This document shows positions 48,574 through 57,185 of a stretch of 64,000 nt of DNA, one piece after another. The stretch covers positions 62,001 through 126,000 of the forward strand of contig CAVQIP010000030.1 in NCBI GenBank assembly GCA_963712565.1, written 5' to 3'. Below the pieces are notes generated by a model that had not been told where the DNA came from, searched no databases, and saw only the letters and a list, made by a program, of their open reading frames with translations. Each line of letters begins with the position of its first letter. The first letter of the stretch is position 1. Position numbers and translations under genes: made by a program. The stretch is from VAZQ01 sp963712565. GTDB taxonomy: Bacteria; Pseudomonadota; Alphaproteobacteria; Rhizobiales; Xanthobacteraceae.

Positions 48574-48740
48574 CGGGCATCCGCGGCCCGCTCCTGCGCC
48601 TTCGTGTCGACGTGACGGCAGCGCGGGCACAGGAAAACCAGCAGTTCCGGCAGCGCCCCCAAGGGCGGAACCGTGCGGGCGAGCGTCATCGGCTCGCGGC
48701 AATGGGCGCACAACGGGGGCGCGAAGTGATCGCTCGGCAT
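48570..48740 (-). CDS. Tiny zinc-ribbon-like protein
   Basis: A 56-residue protein beginning SDHFAPPLCAHCREPMTLAR and continuing ELLVFLCPRCRHVDTKAQ. Two Cys-x2-Cys knuckles (CAHC and CPRC) separated by 27 residues form a typical zinc ribbon. Very similar small proteins are common in Rhizobiales genomes. It overlaps the end of the facing DUF2892 gene by 4 bases. Confidence 0.75.
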   Translation of the reverse strand: MPSDHFAPPLCAHCREPMTLARTVPPLGALPELLVFLCPRCRHVDTKAQERAADAR

Positions 48741-49002
48741 GTCCGTGACATAGCGGGGATCACGCCGCGCGCAATTCAGGGAATCTCCTTAGGGTCGCGA
48801 ACGGAGGCCTTCGACCCCGCCGATGGCGGCGGGCTGTCGATGCCGGGTGGTGGCGCAACGGTTGGTCGATGCCGGATTGGGAGCCCGTTGCGGACTCAAG
48901 GCGGACGTCGCGCGCCCCAAGTCCGAGAACGCCACAAGCGGACAGCCGAACGACAGGAGCGCTGCGCTTGCGACCCTATCCTGCGCCCTGCATCATTGCC
49001 CG
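48741..49002. other. Intergenic region, nothing recognised
   Basis: 262 bases between the zinc-ribbon gene start and the acetyltransferase start. A frame open through this region upstream of the acetyltransferase has no family character. It probably contains divergent promoters. Confidence 0.35.
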
Positions 49003-49488
49003 ATGCAAATCCGGGAAGCCCGCATGGAGGACGCGGTTGAAGCGTGCCAGATGCTGCGGCGTTCAATTACGGAGCTTTGCTTCGCCGACCACCACGACGA
49101 CCCGGCCATCCTGCAAAAATGGCTCGCCAACAAGACACCGGAAAACCTGCGTTCCTGGATCGCAGCGCCCGACAACCACATGTTCGTTGCGACGGACGGC
49201 GAGGCAATCCTCGGGGTCGCGTCCGTAACCACGTCGGGCGAGGTCATCCTCAACTACGTATCGCCCGATGCCCGCTTCCGAGGCATCAGCAAGGCTCTCT
49301 TGCAACGCCTCGAGGCGAAGGCCGCAGAACTCGGCAACGAGACGTGCGTCCTCACCAGCACGGGCACGGCTCGCTTGTTCTATCTTTCGGCCGGGTATGA
49401 GGAGCGAGGATTGCCGACGAGTGGCTTTTTCACCAGCGTCAGTTGTCGGATGGCGAAACGGCTCTTCGGTGACGACCGACCGCCATGA
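49003..49488 (+). CDS. GNAT-family N-acetyltransferase
   Basis: A 161-residue GCN5-type acetyltransferase. It begins MQIREARMEDAVEACQMLRR. The acetyl-CoA loop is VSPDARFRGISKALLQRLEA (Q/R-x-x-G-x-S/A form), followed by LTSTGTARLFYLSAGYEERG. The acceptor is unknown. The ATG at 49003 begins the homology; upstream codons do not resemble the family. Confidence 0.85.
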   Translation: MQIREARMEDAVEACQMLRRSITELCFADHHDDPAILQKWLANKTPENLRSWIAAPDNHMFVATDGEAILGVASVTTSGEVILNYVSPDARFRGISKALLQRLEAKAAELGNETCVLTSTGTARLFYLSAGYEERGLPTSGFFTSVSCRMAKRLFGDDRPP

Positions 49489-49569
49489 CCAACGTCGTCG
49501 CCTGCTGCGCGCGCATCGCTTCGGCGGGGTCGATCCCACGAGACATCAGGCCGCCGGTCGCGGCGCTTC

Positions 49570-49848
49570 TCACCTCGGGCCTTTAGCCGCGCCGTTGCGG
49601 GGCAGCCGGTAACGGATGGTCAATGCCGCGCCATCCCCTTCCGGCGCGCTCGTCAGCACGTCGTCGCCCTCTCTTTTCGCCAGAAGCATCGCCCGACAGC
49701 AACTGGGCATCTGCGGCGCGGGGCCGGGATAGCCTCCAACCCGGCGGTGAAGTTCGCCGGCATTGATTTCGACATGAGACGCGCCGCAGTCTTCGGCGCG
49801 CCTGAGTTGAGCGCTTAGTTCCGCGCGAAAATCGTCAATTCTGGCCAT
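49570..49848 (-). CDS. Conserved hypothetical protein
   Basis: A 92-residue protein with the striking phrase HVEINAGELHRRVGGYPGPA and MPSCCRAMLLAKREGDDVL, ending LTIRYRLPRNG. I recall this sequence type as a small conserved protein in Bradyrhizobium and other soil bacteria, sometimes near nuclease-like domains, with no assigned function. The invariant-looking Glu, His and paired Cys suggest a metal or catalytic site. AGGGG precedes the ATG. Confidence 0.7.
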   Translation of the reverse strand: MARIDDFRAELSAQLRRAEDCGASHVEINAGELHRRVGGYPGPAPQMPSCCRAMLLAKREGDDVLTSAPEGDGAALTIRYRLPRNGAAKGPR

Positions 49849-49907
49849 GATCCCCTACCACCGGACACTTCCGGTTCCCCTTACAAGTGACGAGGCCACC
49901 ACTCGTT

Positions 49908-50195
49908 CTATTCTTCCTTCTCCGGCTGAATTTGCTGCTGCTGTTGCATCGCGGGCTCCCCGCCGACCTGGCGTTCGGTGCCGCTCATCCGCCCATCATC
50001 AAACTCCCGCACGACGGCCTCGAAATTCCCGCCCGGACCGCTCTCGGCCAGGTCGTACAGCTTCTGCGCCATGGGGAGCAGGGCGACCGCAGGTCCGGCC
50101 AGCGTCAGGCTTGCTCTATGCGGCCCCACATCCTGGGCACCAGGAAGGGCATTCCGAGCGCGACCGCGGCGATTGCGAAAGCCAATGTACGCATG
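49908..50195 (-). CDS. Possible small secreted protein, frame broken
   Basis: A start at 50195 gives MRTLAFAIAAVALGMPFLVP and then stops at 50105. In the next frame the region continues ALLPMAQKLYDLAESGPGGN, FEAVVREFDDGRMSGTERQV and a Gln/Glu-rich tail to 49908. The two parts may be one exported protein split by an indel, or neither may be real. No family is recognised. Confidence 0.25.
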   Translation of the reverse strand, partial: HAYIGFRNRRGRARNALPGAQDVGPHRASLTLAGPAVALLPMAQKLYDLAESGPGGNFEAVVREFDDGRMSGTERQVGGEPAMQQQQQIQPEKEE

Positions 50196-50574
50196 ACCAA
50201 CTCCCCTCGGGGCCGGAGACGCCCGGCTCCTTCACGGGAACAATATGCCGACAAACCACGTCGGCCGCTGTGATGGCCATCACGCAAGGGTCGATTTGTG
50301 GGCGCGCAAGGCGGGGGCGCGAGGACGCGGAAAGGCTCCGGCGAACGCTACTGCAGAGGGCCATGAGCTATGAGCCCATGCGCGGGAGGGGTCATGGTCG
50401 TCAGCGCGGGGGCTACCGCCGTCCCCGTGGTGCCAGCGTCAAAAGGCCACCCGGGAGCTTAGCCGAGTGGCCTTTGAGAGGAACTGCCGGTTCTTCCGGT
50501 TCCGTTCCTCGTGGAAAGACAACGAAGACGGAGGGCGGTGGTTCCGCGCGAGGAGCGGGAAATGCCGCGCATGA
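50196..50574. other. Intergenic region with one hairpin
   Basis: About 380 bases with no credible gene. The only structure noticed is the stem at 50442-50475. Confidence 0.4.
50442..50475. terminator. Hairpin, possible bidirectional terminator
   Basis: AAAGGCCAC (50442-50450) pairs perfectly with GTGGCCTTT (50467-50475) around a 16-base loop. The A and T ends would give short U tracts in either direction. It lies beyond the decayed end of the binding-protein array. Confidence 0.45.
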
Positions 50575-50661
50575 GCGCGCTGAACTCGCGCCGCCGCGCT
50601 CGATCACCTCGTCGGCGAGGGCAAGCGGCTGCGCCGGCAGGTGAGGCCGAGCATCCCACCC
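50575..50661 (-). pseudogene. Relic of an ABC_sub_bind gene junction
   Basis: The minus strand contains CTCGCCGACGAGGTGATCGA (the LADEVIE end of these genes) next to GGCGGCGCGAGTTC (the RRREF start of the following gene) and a diverged GATGCTCGGCCTCACC (MLGLT). These are the pieces found at each intact gene junction between 52.1 and 57.2 kb. The stop and start codons are lost and indels separate the parts, so it is a degraded array remnant. Confidence 0.6.
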
Positions 50662-50680
50662 CTCTCGGCGTGACTGACCT

Positions 50681-50992
50681 TCACATTACCGCCTTGTCGG
50701 GGAGCTGATCTCGCTGCGCCTGCGCCTGGGTAATTGCAGTAAGGATGGCGTTCAGACCCTTCATCAATTCGACGGCGCACGATGGAGAAAGCGCCAGCCG
50801 GGTCGTGACGTGAACGACGGCGTTCGGGCCTTCTTTCGACCCCTCGTCGGTCTTTTCGGGGCTGAAACGAGTTGTTCCGAACGTGAGCATGACCGCACCG
50901 CCGTCGAAGGATGAGCCGATAAACTTGTTCGCGTAGGTTTCGACGACGCTGGAGTTGTCCTGGATTCGAAATTTCTGTTTCTGTTCAGCCAT
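50681..50992 (-). CDS. DUF3467-like small protein
   Basis: A 103-residue protein starting MAEQKQKFRIQDNSSVVETY. The pattern YANKFIGSSFDGGAVMLTFG, then VTTRLALSPSCAVELMKGLN, resembles DUF3467 proteins (a YxNxxxI start, L-x-FG strand and a MSPxxAKxL helix). Function unknown. The ATG at 50992 is favoured by composition. It lies between the relic junction and the truncated binding-protein gene, so it may have been inserted into the decaying array. Confidence 0.55.
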   Translation of the reverse strand: MAEQKQKFRIQDNSSVVETYANKFIGSSFDGGAVMLTFGTTRFSPEKTDEGSKEGPNAVVHVTTRLALSPSCAVELMKGLNAILTAITQAQAQRDQLPDKAVM

Positions 50993-51028
50993 GGCTGAAA
51001 CTCCTGTGGAACAGGTCAAGCTGGACGT

Positions 51029-51181
51029 TTATCCCTCAGACCGCCGGGACGTTTCAATCTTGCGGCGCCGTATTGACACGGCTGCTCGCGCGTATCGCCG
51101 CCGGTCGTTATGCCACCTAGCTTCAAGCGGCCACGCCGCCACGCCGCCGCCGAGGGACACGGTGAGCTCGCGCCGCTTCAT
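51029..51181 (-). pseudogene. Truncated start of an ABC_sub_bind gene
   Basis: The ATG at 51181 overlaps the stop of the preceding array gene as ATGA, exactly as at the intact junctions. It encodes MKRRELTVSLGGGVAAWPLE, a twin-arginine signal like its neighbours. After about 20 codons the sequence leaves the family and stops at 51029. It is the broken-off end of the array. Confidence 0.7.
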
Positions 51182-52179
51182 TCGATCACTTCGTCCGCGA
51201 TGGCGAGCACCGGCGCCGGCACTTCGAAGCCAATTGCCTTGGCCGTCCTTAAATTGATCAGCAGCTCGAACTTCGTCGGTTGGGCCACCGGTAGGTCCCC
51301 AGGTTTGGCGCCTTTGAAAATCTTGTCAACGTATGCCGCGGCGCTGCGCCACAACTCGATCTGGTCGGGAGCGTAGGACATGACGGCGCCAGCCTCGGCA
51401 AAAGGCCTGAACTCGCCGACCACGGGCAGGCGTTGTTGCATTGCAAACGCGACGATGCGTGTCCGATTCGATTAAATCATCGGATCATCCATTGTGACGA
51501 TGACCTGGGCGTTCGCTTCCGCTGCGGCTTGCAGCGCCGCATCGATGTCAGTGGGGTTGTGTGTCGGGCGGGACTGCAGAGTTATGCCCAAGACTGGAGA
51601 CGCGGCCTCCATTGCCTCCATCTGCAGGCGATGGCCCGCAGCGTTTCCGTTCCAAAGGATCGCGGCACGAAGCAGCCCCGGATACATTTTTTTGATTAGG
51701 TCCAGCCGCTTGCTGGCCTGTTCGGTTGCGACGAGCGTTTGCCCGGTAACGTTGCCTCCGGGCCGCCCCAGGCTGGCGATAACGCCCGACCCCAGCGCGT
51801 CGCCATGAGCGGCCATGACGATGGGAATTGTACTGGTCGCTTTTCTGGCGGCTTCGACGGGCTGCGCTGCTTGCGTAATGATCAGATCAACATTTGCCTC
51901 GACCAGCTCATTGGCAAGCGCGGGCAGCCGTTGCGGCCCGCCGTCGGCATATCGCACTTCAAACGCAATATTGTGCCCCTCGGACCAGCCCATCTTTCGC
52001 AGCGCTTCTGCGAGAGCGGCTATCCGGCGCTGCCCTTCCCGATCGCTCTCCGGGAGCGGCATCAGCACACCGACCCGCCGCATGGGGTTGGGTCTCTGCG
52101 CGCGCGCCCGGAGCGGCCAAAGCGGCGAAGACGCGACCGCCGCGCCGCCGAGCAGGGTGATGAATGCGCGCCGCCTCAT
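51178..52179 (-). pseudogene. ABC_sub_bind substrate-binding protein gene with in-frame stop (array member 7)
   Basis: A full-length gene of 334 codons with a twin-arginine start (RRRAFITLLGGAAVASSPLW), the ligand-domain phrase IASLGRPGGNVTGQTLVATE and the usual end VLAIADEVIE. A TAA at 51472-51474 (codon 236, after VTMDDPMI) interrupts it. The same frame continues afterwards with RTRIVAFAMQQRLPVVGEF. It overlaps the upstream gene by ATGA. Translation would give a truncated, probably unstable protein. Confidence 0.85.
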
Positions 52180-53162
52180 TCGATCACCTCGTCGGCGACG
52201 GCGAGCAACGACGGCGGCACGGTCAACCCGAGCATCCGGGCGGTCTGGTGGTTGATGACCAGCTCGAACTTGCTCGATTGCACGACCGGCAGGTCCGCGG
52301 GCTTCGCGCCCTTGAGGATGCGGCCGACATAGCCGCCGACCTGACGCCACGCGTCTGCAATATTGGTTCCGTAACTCATCAGCCCGCCGACTTCGGCGAT
52401 TTCACGCGTACCGGCTGTCATGGGAACCGCATGGCGCGCGGTGAGGTTGGCAAGCTGTACCCGCCGGCTGGTGAAAAAGGGATCGCCGCCGAGGAAAAGC
52501 GCGTCGGGCCGCTGGCGCACAAAAGTTGCGAAGACCACATCGACCTCGCGGCTGGTGCTCGCGTTGAGGATCTGAACTTGCAGCCCCATAGCGCGGGCAG
52601 CCGGTTCCACGTCTCTGACCGTGGTCTCGGCAGTGGGGCCAGTCGGGTTCACGAGCACAGCAATGCGGGTGGCTTTCGGCACGAGTTCGCGCAGGAGCTC
52701 CAACCGTTTTGCCACCAACTCGGCGCTGAAAATGTTGATACCCGTCAGGTTGCCGCCCGGCCGGGCCAGGCTGGCGACAAGACCAAGCTTGACCGGATCT
52801 TCGGCGGCGATGAAGACGATCGGGATCGTCGTGGTTGCCGCCTTGGCCGCCAGCGCGGCCCCTGCGATCGTGGCGATCACGGCGACCGGTCGGCGAACCA
52901 ATTCAGCCGCCAGCTCCGGCAGTTGATCTTTCGGATGCTCGGTCCAGCGGTAGACGATCGCCACGTTCTCGCCTTCGACATAGCCGGCATCACGGAGGCC
53001 CTGACGGAATGCGCGTAGACGGTCCGCAATTGCGTCGGGCGATGCGACCCCGAGGAACCCGATTGCCGGCATCGCCGGCTGCTGCGCGCGCGCGGCGAGC
53101 GGCCAGGGGAGCGAAGGCGCGGCCGCGCCGCCGAGCAGGGATATGAACGCGCGCCGTTTCAT
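52176..53162 (-). CDS. ABC_sub_bind substrate-binding protein (array member 6)
   Basis: A 328-residue TrpX-like binding protein. The twin-arginine signal is MKRRAFISLLGGAAAPSLPW with cleavage after ARAQ. Family phrases: GYVEGENVAIVYRW, AAKAATTTIPIVFIAAEDPV, LVASLARPGGNLTGINIF and the terminal LAVADEVIE. A start 5 codons earlier (53177) is possible. A 66-base gap separates it from member 5, unlike the ATGA joins elsewhere. It is a close relative of member 4 (both have ILNASTSRE and an ARRVQ-type stretch). Confidence 0.9.
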   Translation of the reverse strand: MKRRAFISLLGGAAAPSLPWPLAARAQQPAMPAIGFLGVASPDAIADRLRAFRQGLRDAGYVEGENVAIVYRWTEHPKDQLPELAAELVRRPVAVIATIAGAALAAKAATTTIPIVFIAAEDPVKLGLVASLARPGGNLTGINIFSAELVAKRLELLRELVPKATRIAVLVNPTGPTAETTVRDVEPAARAMGLQVQILNASTSREVDVVFATFVRQRPDALFLGGDPFFTSRRVQLANLTARHAVPMTAGTREIAEVGGLMSYGTNIADAWRQVGGYVGRILKGAKPADLPVVQSSKFELVINHQTARMLGLTVPPSLLAVADEVIE

Positions 53163-53243
53163 TCGATCGAATTGCATTCAACACCTGCCAGCCAGTGCCG
53201 CATTGCGGGACATCGAATTAACCCAATCGCGAGTCAGGGGACG

Positions 53244-54221
53244 CTACTCGACCACGCCGGTGGCAAGCGCGAGCAGCGACGGCGGTATCGTGAGGCCGAG
53301 CGCGTTGGCGGTCTTGAGATTGATCACGAATTCGAACTTGGTCGCCAGCATCACCGGCAGATCGGCCGGCTTTTCGCCCTTGAGCATCCGGCCGGCATAG
53401 ACGCCGGCCTGGCGATAGGAGTCCGTCTGGTCGGGCCCGTAGCTCATCAGGCCGCCCGCGGTCACGTGGTCGCTGCTCGAGAAGCTCGTCGGCAAGCCAT
53501 GGCGCGCCGCCAGCGCCAGCAATTGCGGACGCCACATCCTGAAATCCGCCTGCGGGGCCACGAACAGCGTCCCCACCCGCTGTTGCAGGAGGGCGGCGAC
53601 GGCGGCGTCGATGTCGCCGTCGGGCGCGACCGTTACGACGTGCAGCGTCCGCCCGAGCGCCTGCGCCGCCGCCAGGGCGTCGCGCACGTCGGTCTCGGTA
53701 TTCGGGTTGACCTTCGCCGCCAGCATGCCGATCGGCGCGGTGCCGGGCACCAGGTTGCACAAAAGCTCCAGCCGCTTGGCGACCAGCTTGTTGGACAGGA
53801 AGGTCACGCCGGTGACGTTTGCGCCCGGCCGGCTCAGGCTCGCGACGAGGCCGACCTCGACCGGATCGACGCCGGTGACGAAGACGATGGGAATCGTCGC
53901 GGTCGCGGCCTTGGCCGCGAGCGCGGGCGGGGTGGTATTCGCAAAGATCACGTCGATTGGCAGCCGCGCCAGCTCGGCCGCCAGCATCGGCAGACGGTCG
54001 TTGTGGCCGTCGGCGTAGCGGTGCTCGATCCTCACGTTTCGCCCGGCGACGAAGCCGGCCTCGCTCAGCCCTTGCTCGATGGCCGGCATCCGCGTGGCCT
54101 CGGAGCCCTGCGTTTAACTGTGCAGCATGCCGATCAGGCGCGCCGCCGGCTGCTGCGCGTGCGCCGCGAGCGGCCAGACGGCCGCGCCGCCGAGCACGGT
54201 GATGAACGCGCGCCGTTTCAT
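53244..54221 (-). pseudogene. ABC_sub_bind substrate-binding protein gene with in-frame stop (array member 5)
   Basis: Starts MKRRAFITVLGGAAVWPLAA and overlaps member 4 by ATGA. A TAA at 54114-54116 (codon 36, after IGMLHS) stops translation just past the signal peptide. The rest is intact: GFVAGRNVRIEHRYADGHND, SLSRPGANVTGVTFLSNKL, ILKGEKP-like MLKGEKPADLPVMLATKFEF, ending LALATGVVE with a TAG. Re-initiation at an internal Met (54089) would give a product without a signal. Confidence 0.85.
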
Positions 54222-55204
54222 TCGATGACCTCGTCGGCGCGGGCGAGCAGAGTCGGGGGCACTTCGAGGCCGAGCGCTCGCGCGGTCTGAAGATTGATGA
54301 CGAATTCGAACTTGGTGGCCTGCACAACCGGCAGGTCGGCAGGCTTGGCGCCTTTGAGGATTTGACCGGCATAGACGCCGACCTGACGCCACATGTCCGG
54401 AATATCGGTCCCATAGCTCATCAGGCCGCCGGCTTCGACCTCCGCGCGAGTGGAATAGGCCGCGGGAATCCCGTGGCGCGTCGCAAGCGTCGCAAATTGG
54501 ACGCGCCGGCTGATGAAGAACGTGTCCGGCGCGACAAACAGGGCATCGGCCCGGTCGCGCACGAGGGTGGCGAATGCTGCCTCGATCTCGCGGCTGGTGC
54601 TGGCGTTGAGGATCTGAATTTGCAGTCCGATAGCGCGAGCTGCTTCCGGCAGGTCTCGCAAAGTGGCCTCGGCGCTCGGCACGTTGCCCGGATTGATCAG
54701 CACGGCAACGCGAACGGCCCTCGGCGCTAGCTCGTGCAGCAGACCCAGCCGCTTGGCCGCGACCTCCCAGAGGAAAATGTTGATGCCGGTCGCATTGCCG
54801 CCCGGCCGGGCAAGGCTTGATACCAGACCGAGCTTGACGGGGTCTTCGGCGACGCCGAACACGACCGGGATTGTCGTGGTCGCGGCTTTGGCCGCACTCG
54901 CAGCAAGCGTGCCACCGGGCGTGGCGATTATGGCTACGCGGCGACGGACGAGGTCGGCCATCAGCGTCGGCAGCCGGTCGTATTGACCGCTGAACCAGTG
55001 GTACTCCACCGCCACGTTTTGGCCTTCGACGTAGCCGGTTTCGCTGAGGCCTTTGCGGAAGGCGGCTACCCGGTCCGCTGACGGCTCGCGCGCCCCGGCA
55101 TTGACAAGGCCAATGACTGGGACATCGGACTGCTGCGCGCGCGCCGCCAGCGGCCACGCCGCTGCCGCACCGCCAAGAAGCGAGATGAACTCGCGCCGCC
55201 TCAT
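54218..55204 (-). CDS. ABC_sub_bind substrate-binding protein (array member 4)
   Basis: A 328-residue binding protein with signal RRREFISLLGGAAAAWPLAA. Family phrases: GYVEGQNVAVEYHWFSGQYD, LARPGGNATGINIFLWEVAA and LLARADEVIE. It overlaps members 3 and 5 by 4 bases each (ATGA). A longer upstream frame only reads through member 3. Confidence 0.92.
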   Translation of the reverse strand: MRRREFISLLGGAAAAWPLAARAQQSDVPVIGLVNAGAREPSADRVAAFRKGLSETGYVEGQNVAVEYHWFSGQYDRLPTLMADLVRRRVAIIATPGGTLAASAAKAATTTIPVVFGVAEDPVKLGLVSSLARPGGNATGINIFLWEVAAKRLGLLHELAPRAVRVAVLINPGNVPSAEATLRDLPEAARAIGLQIQILNASTSREIEAAFATLVRDRADALFVAPDTFFISRRVQFATLATRHGIPAAYSTRAEVEAGGLMSYGTDIPDMWRQVGVYAGQILKGAKPADLPVVQATKFEFVINLQTARALGLEVPPTLLARADEVIE

Positions 55205-56196
55205 TCGATCACCTCGTCCGCGCGCAACAGCAGCGATGTGGGCAAGTCGATGCCGATCGCCTTCGCGGTCTTGAGGCTGACGATCGTCATGAACTTGGTC
55301 GCCCGCTCCACGGGCAAGTCGCCCGGTTTGGCGCCCTTGAGAATCTTGTCGACGAACGTGGCCGCGCGGCGATCCATGTCCGGAAGGTTTATCCCGTAGG
55401 CCATCAGGCCGCCGGCCATGACGAATTCCGGGAATCCGCACGCCGGCAGTCGGTGCCTCGCGGCGAGGTCTGCGATCGCTTTGGAATTTGCATTCAGCAT
55501 CGGGTCTTCGTGGATGACAGCCGCGCCGATCTGCTGATCTGCCATCGCCGCAAAGGCGCGCTCGAAATCGCCCGGCGCGCGTACCTCGAAGGGCTGCAGT
55601 TCCACCTGCAATGCCCTCGCTGTCTTCTCCACCTCTTGCAGGATCAGCCGGCTCCCAGCGAAATTTGTGGGATTTAGGAGCACAGCCGCCTTGGTCAACA
55701 GCGGCACGGCTTCCTTGAGCAGCTCGAGTCGCTTGGCGCCGAGCTCGGCGTTGAAAAAACTCAATCCAGTCACGTTGCCGCCCGGCCGCGAGAGGCTGTC
55801 GATCAGACCAAATGCGAACATATCGGCGATGGCCGTGATGACGATGGGGATCGTCGTCGTCGCCTGCTTGGCAGCCAATGCGCCCGGCGCCGCATGGGTC
55901 ACGATGACGTCGACATTGCGCCGCACCAGTTCGGCCGCTAAAGCGGGCAGCCGGTCATAATTTCCTTCCGCCCAGCGGAACTCGATGACAATGTTCGTCC
56001 CTTCGACGTAGCCGAGATCGCGCAGCCCTGCCCGGAAGGCCGCGATCCGCGGGGCATGACTGGATGCGGACACCAGACCCAAGAACCCGATGCGGGAGAT
56101 CTTCCCCGGTTGCTGCGCGCGCGCCACGAGCGGCCAAGCAAGCAAGGGCATGGTCGCCGCGCCGCCGAGCAGGGTGATGAACGCGCGCCGCCTCAT
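55201..56196 (-). CDS. ABC_sub_bind substrate-binding protein (array member 3)
   Basis: A 331-residue binding protein: signal RRRAFITLLGGAATMPLLAW, GYVEGTNIVIEFRWAEGNYD, DSLSRPGGNVTGLSFFNAEL, AYGINLPDMDRRAATFVDKI and terminal LLRADEVIE. Joined to both neighbours by ATGA overlaps. The ligand pocket residues around AHAAPGALAAKQATTTIPIV differ from the other members, which suggests a different ligand. Confidence 0.92.
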   Translation of the reverse strand: MRRRAFITLLGGAATMPLLAWPLVARAQQPGKISRIGFLGLVSASSHAPRIAAFRAGLRDLGYVEGTNIVIEFRWAEGNYDRLPALAAELVRRNVDVIVTHAAPGALAAKQATTTIPIVITAIADMFAFGLIDSLSRPGGNVTGLSFFNAELGAKRLELLKEAVPLLTKAAVLLNPTNFAGSRLILQEVEKTARALQVELQPFEVRAPGDFERAFAAMADQQIGAAVIHEDPMLNANSKAIADLAARHRLPACGFPEFVMAGGLMAYGINLPDMDRRAATFVDKILKGAKPGDLPVERATKFMTIVSLKTAKAIGIDLPTSLLLRADEVIE

Positions 56197-57185
56197 TCGA
56201 TCACCTCGTCGGCGCGGGCGATGAGCGTCGGCGGCACCTCGAGGCCGAGCGCCTTGGCGGTCTTGAGATTGAGGACGAGCTCAATCTTCGTTGGCCGCTC
56301 GATCGGCAGGTCGCCGGGCTTTGCGCCCTTGAGAATCCTGTCGACATAGCTGGCGGCGCGGCGATAGTTCTCGACCGGATTGGGGCCGTAGCTCATCAAG
56401 CCGCCATCCTCGACCGACTGCCGGGCGAAGTAGATCGCCGGCAGATGTGCGGTCGCGGCGAGCGCGGCAATACGCCGGCGGTGGGTCGTGAACGTCACAT
56501 CCGGCGGAACCAGGAGCGCGTCGACCTTTTCACGCGCGAATGCGGCAAAGGCCGCCTCCAATTGATCCGCGTCGTGGATCTCGAACGGCACCAGCGCGAG
56601 ATTCGCCTGCGCCGCCGCAGCCTGCGTTTCGCGCCATTGCGGTACGTGCAGCGGGTTGCCGACGTTGACCAGCGCGGCGAGCCGCGCCAGATGCGGCAAG
56701 AGCTCGCGCATCACGTCGATCTGCTTCGACGCCAGCTCCTCGGCAAAATTGGTGAGTCCGGTGACGTTGCCGCCGGGGCGTGCCAGGGTCTTGACCAGCC
56801 CGAAGCCGACGGGATCGGCGCCCGACGCCATCACGATCGGAATCGTGTCGGTCGCCCGGCGCGCCGCTAGGTTGGCCGGCACTGGCGCGGAGACGATCAT
56901 GCTCGGTTTGAGCTCGACCAACTCGGCGGCCAGACTCGAAAGGCGCTCGAGCTGGCCGTCGGCGAATCGGTACGCGTAGCGAATATGCGTCCCCTCGACA
57001 TAGCCGAACGCGCGCATGGCGCCGCGAAACGCCTCCAGTTGCGGCACGAGCGTCGCGGCCGAGCTGGCGTTCAAGACGGCGATGAGGGCGGGCGAGGGCT
57101 GCTGCGCGCGCGCCGCGAGCGGCCAAGCAAGCAAGGGTGCGGCGGCCGCGCCGCCGAGCAGCGTGATGAACTCGCGCCGCTTCAT
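56193..57185 (-). CDS. ABC_sub_bind substrate-binding protein (array member 2)
   Basis: A 330-residue binding protein: MKRREFITLLGGAAAAPLLA, GYVEGTHIRYAYRFADGQLE, KTLARPGGNVTGLTNFAEEL, GLMSYGPNPVENYRRAASYV and terminal LIARADEVIE. ATGA overlaps on both sides imply coupled translation within one transcript. Confidence 0.92.
   Translation of the reverse strand: MKRREFITLLGGAAAAPLLAWPLAARAQQPSPALIAVLNASSAATLVPQLEAFRGAMRAFGYVEGTHIRYAYRFADGQLERLSSLAAELVELKPSMIVSAPVPANLAARRATDTIPIVMASGADPVGFGLVKTLARPGGNVTGLTNFAEELASKQIDVMRELLPHLARLAALVNVGNPLHVPQWRETQAAAAQANLALVPFEIHDADQLEAAFAAFAREKVDALLVPPDVTFTTHRRRIAALAATAHLPAIYFARQSVEDGGLMSYGPNPVENYRRAASYVDRILKGAKPGDLPIERPTKIELVLNLKTAKALGLEVPPTLIARADEVIE

Noticed and set aside
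50130..50570. CRISPR or tandem repeats near the array end
   Set aside because: No regularly spaced repeats are present; only one hairpin and degraded gene pieces.
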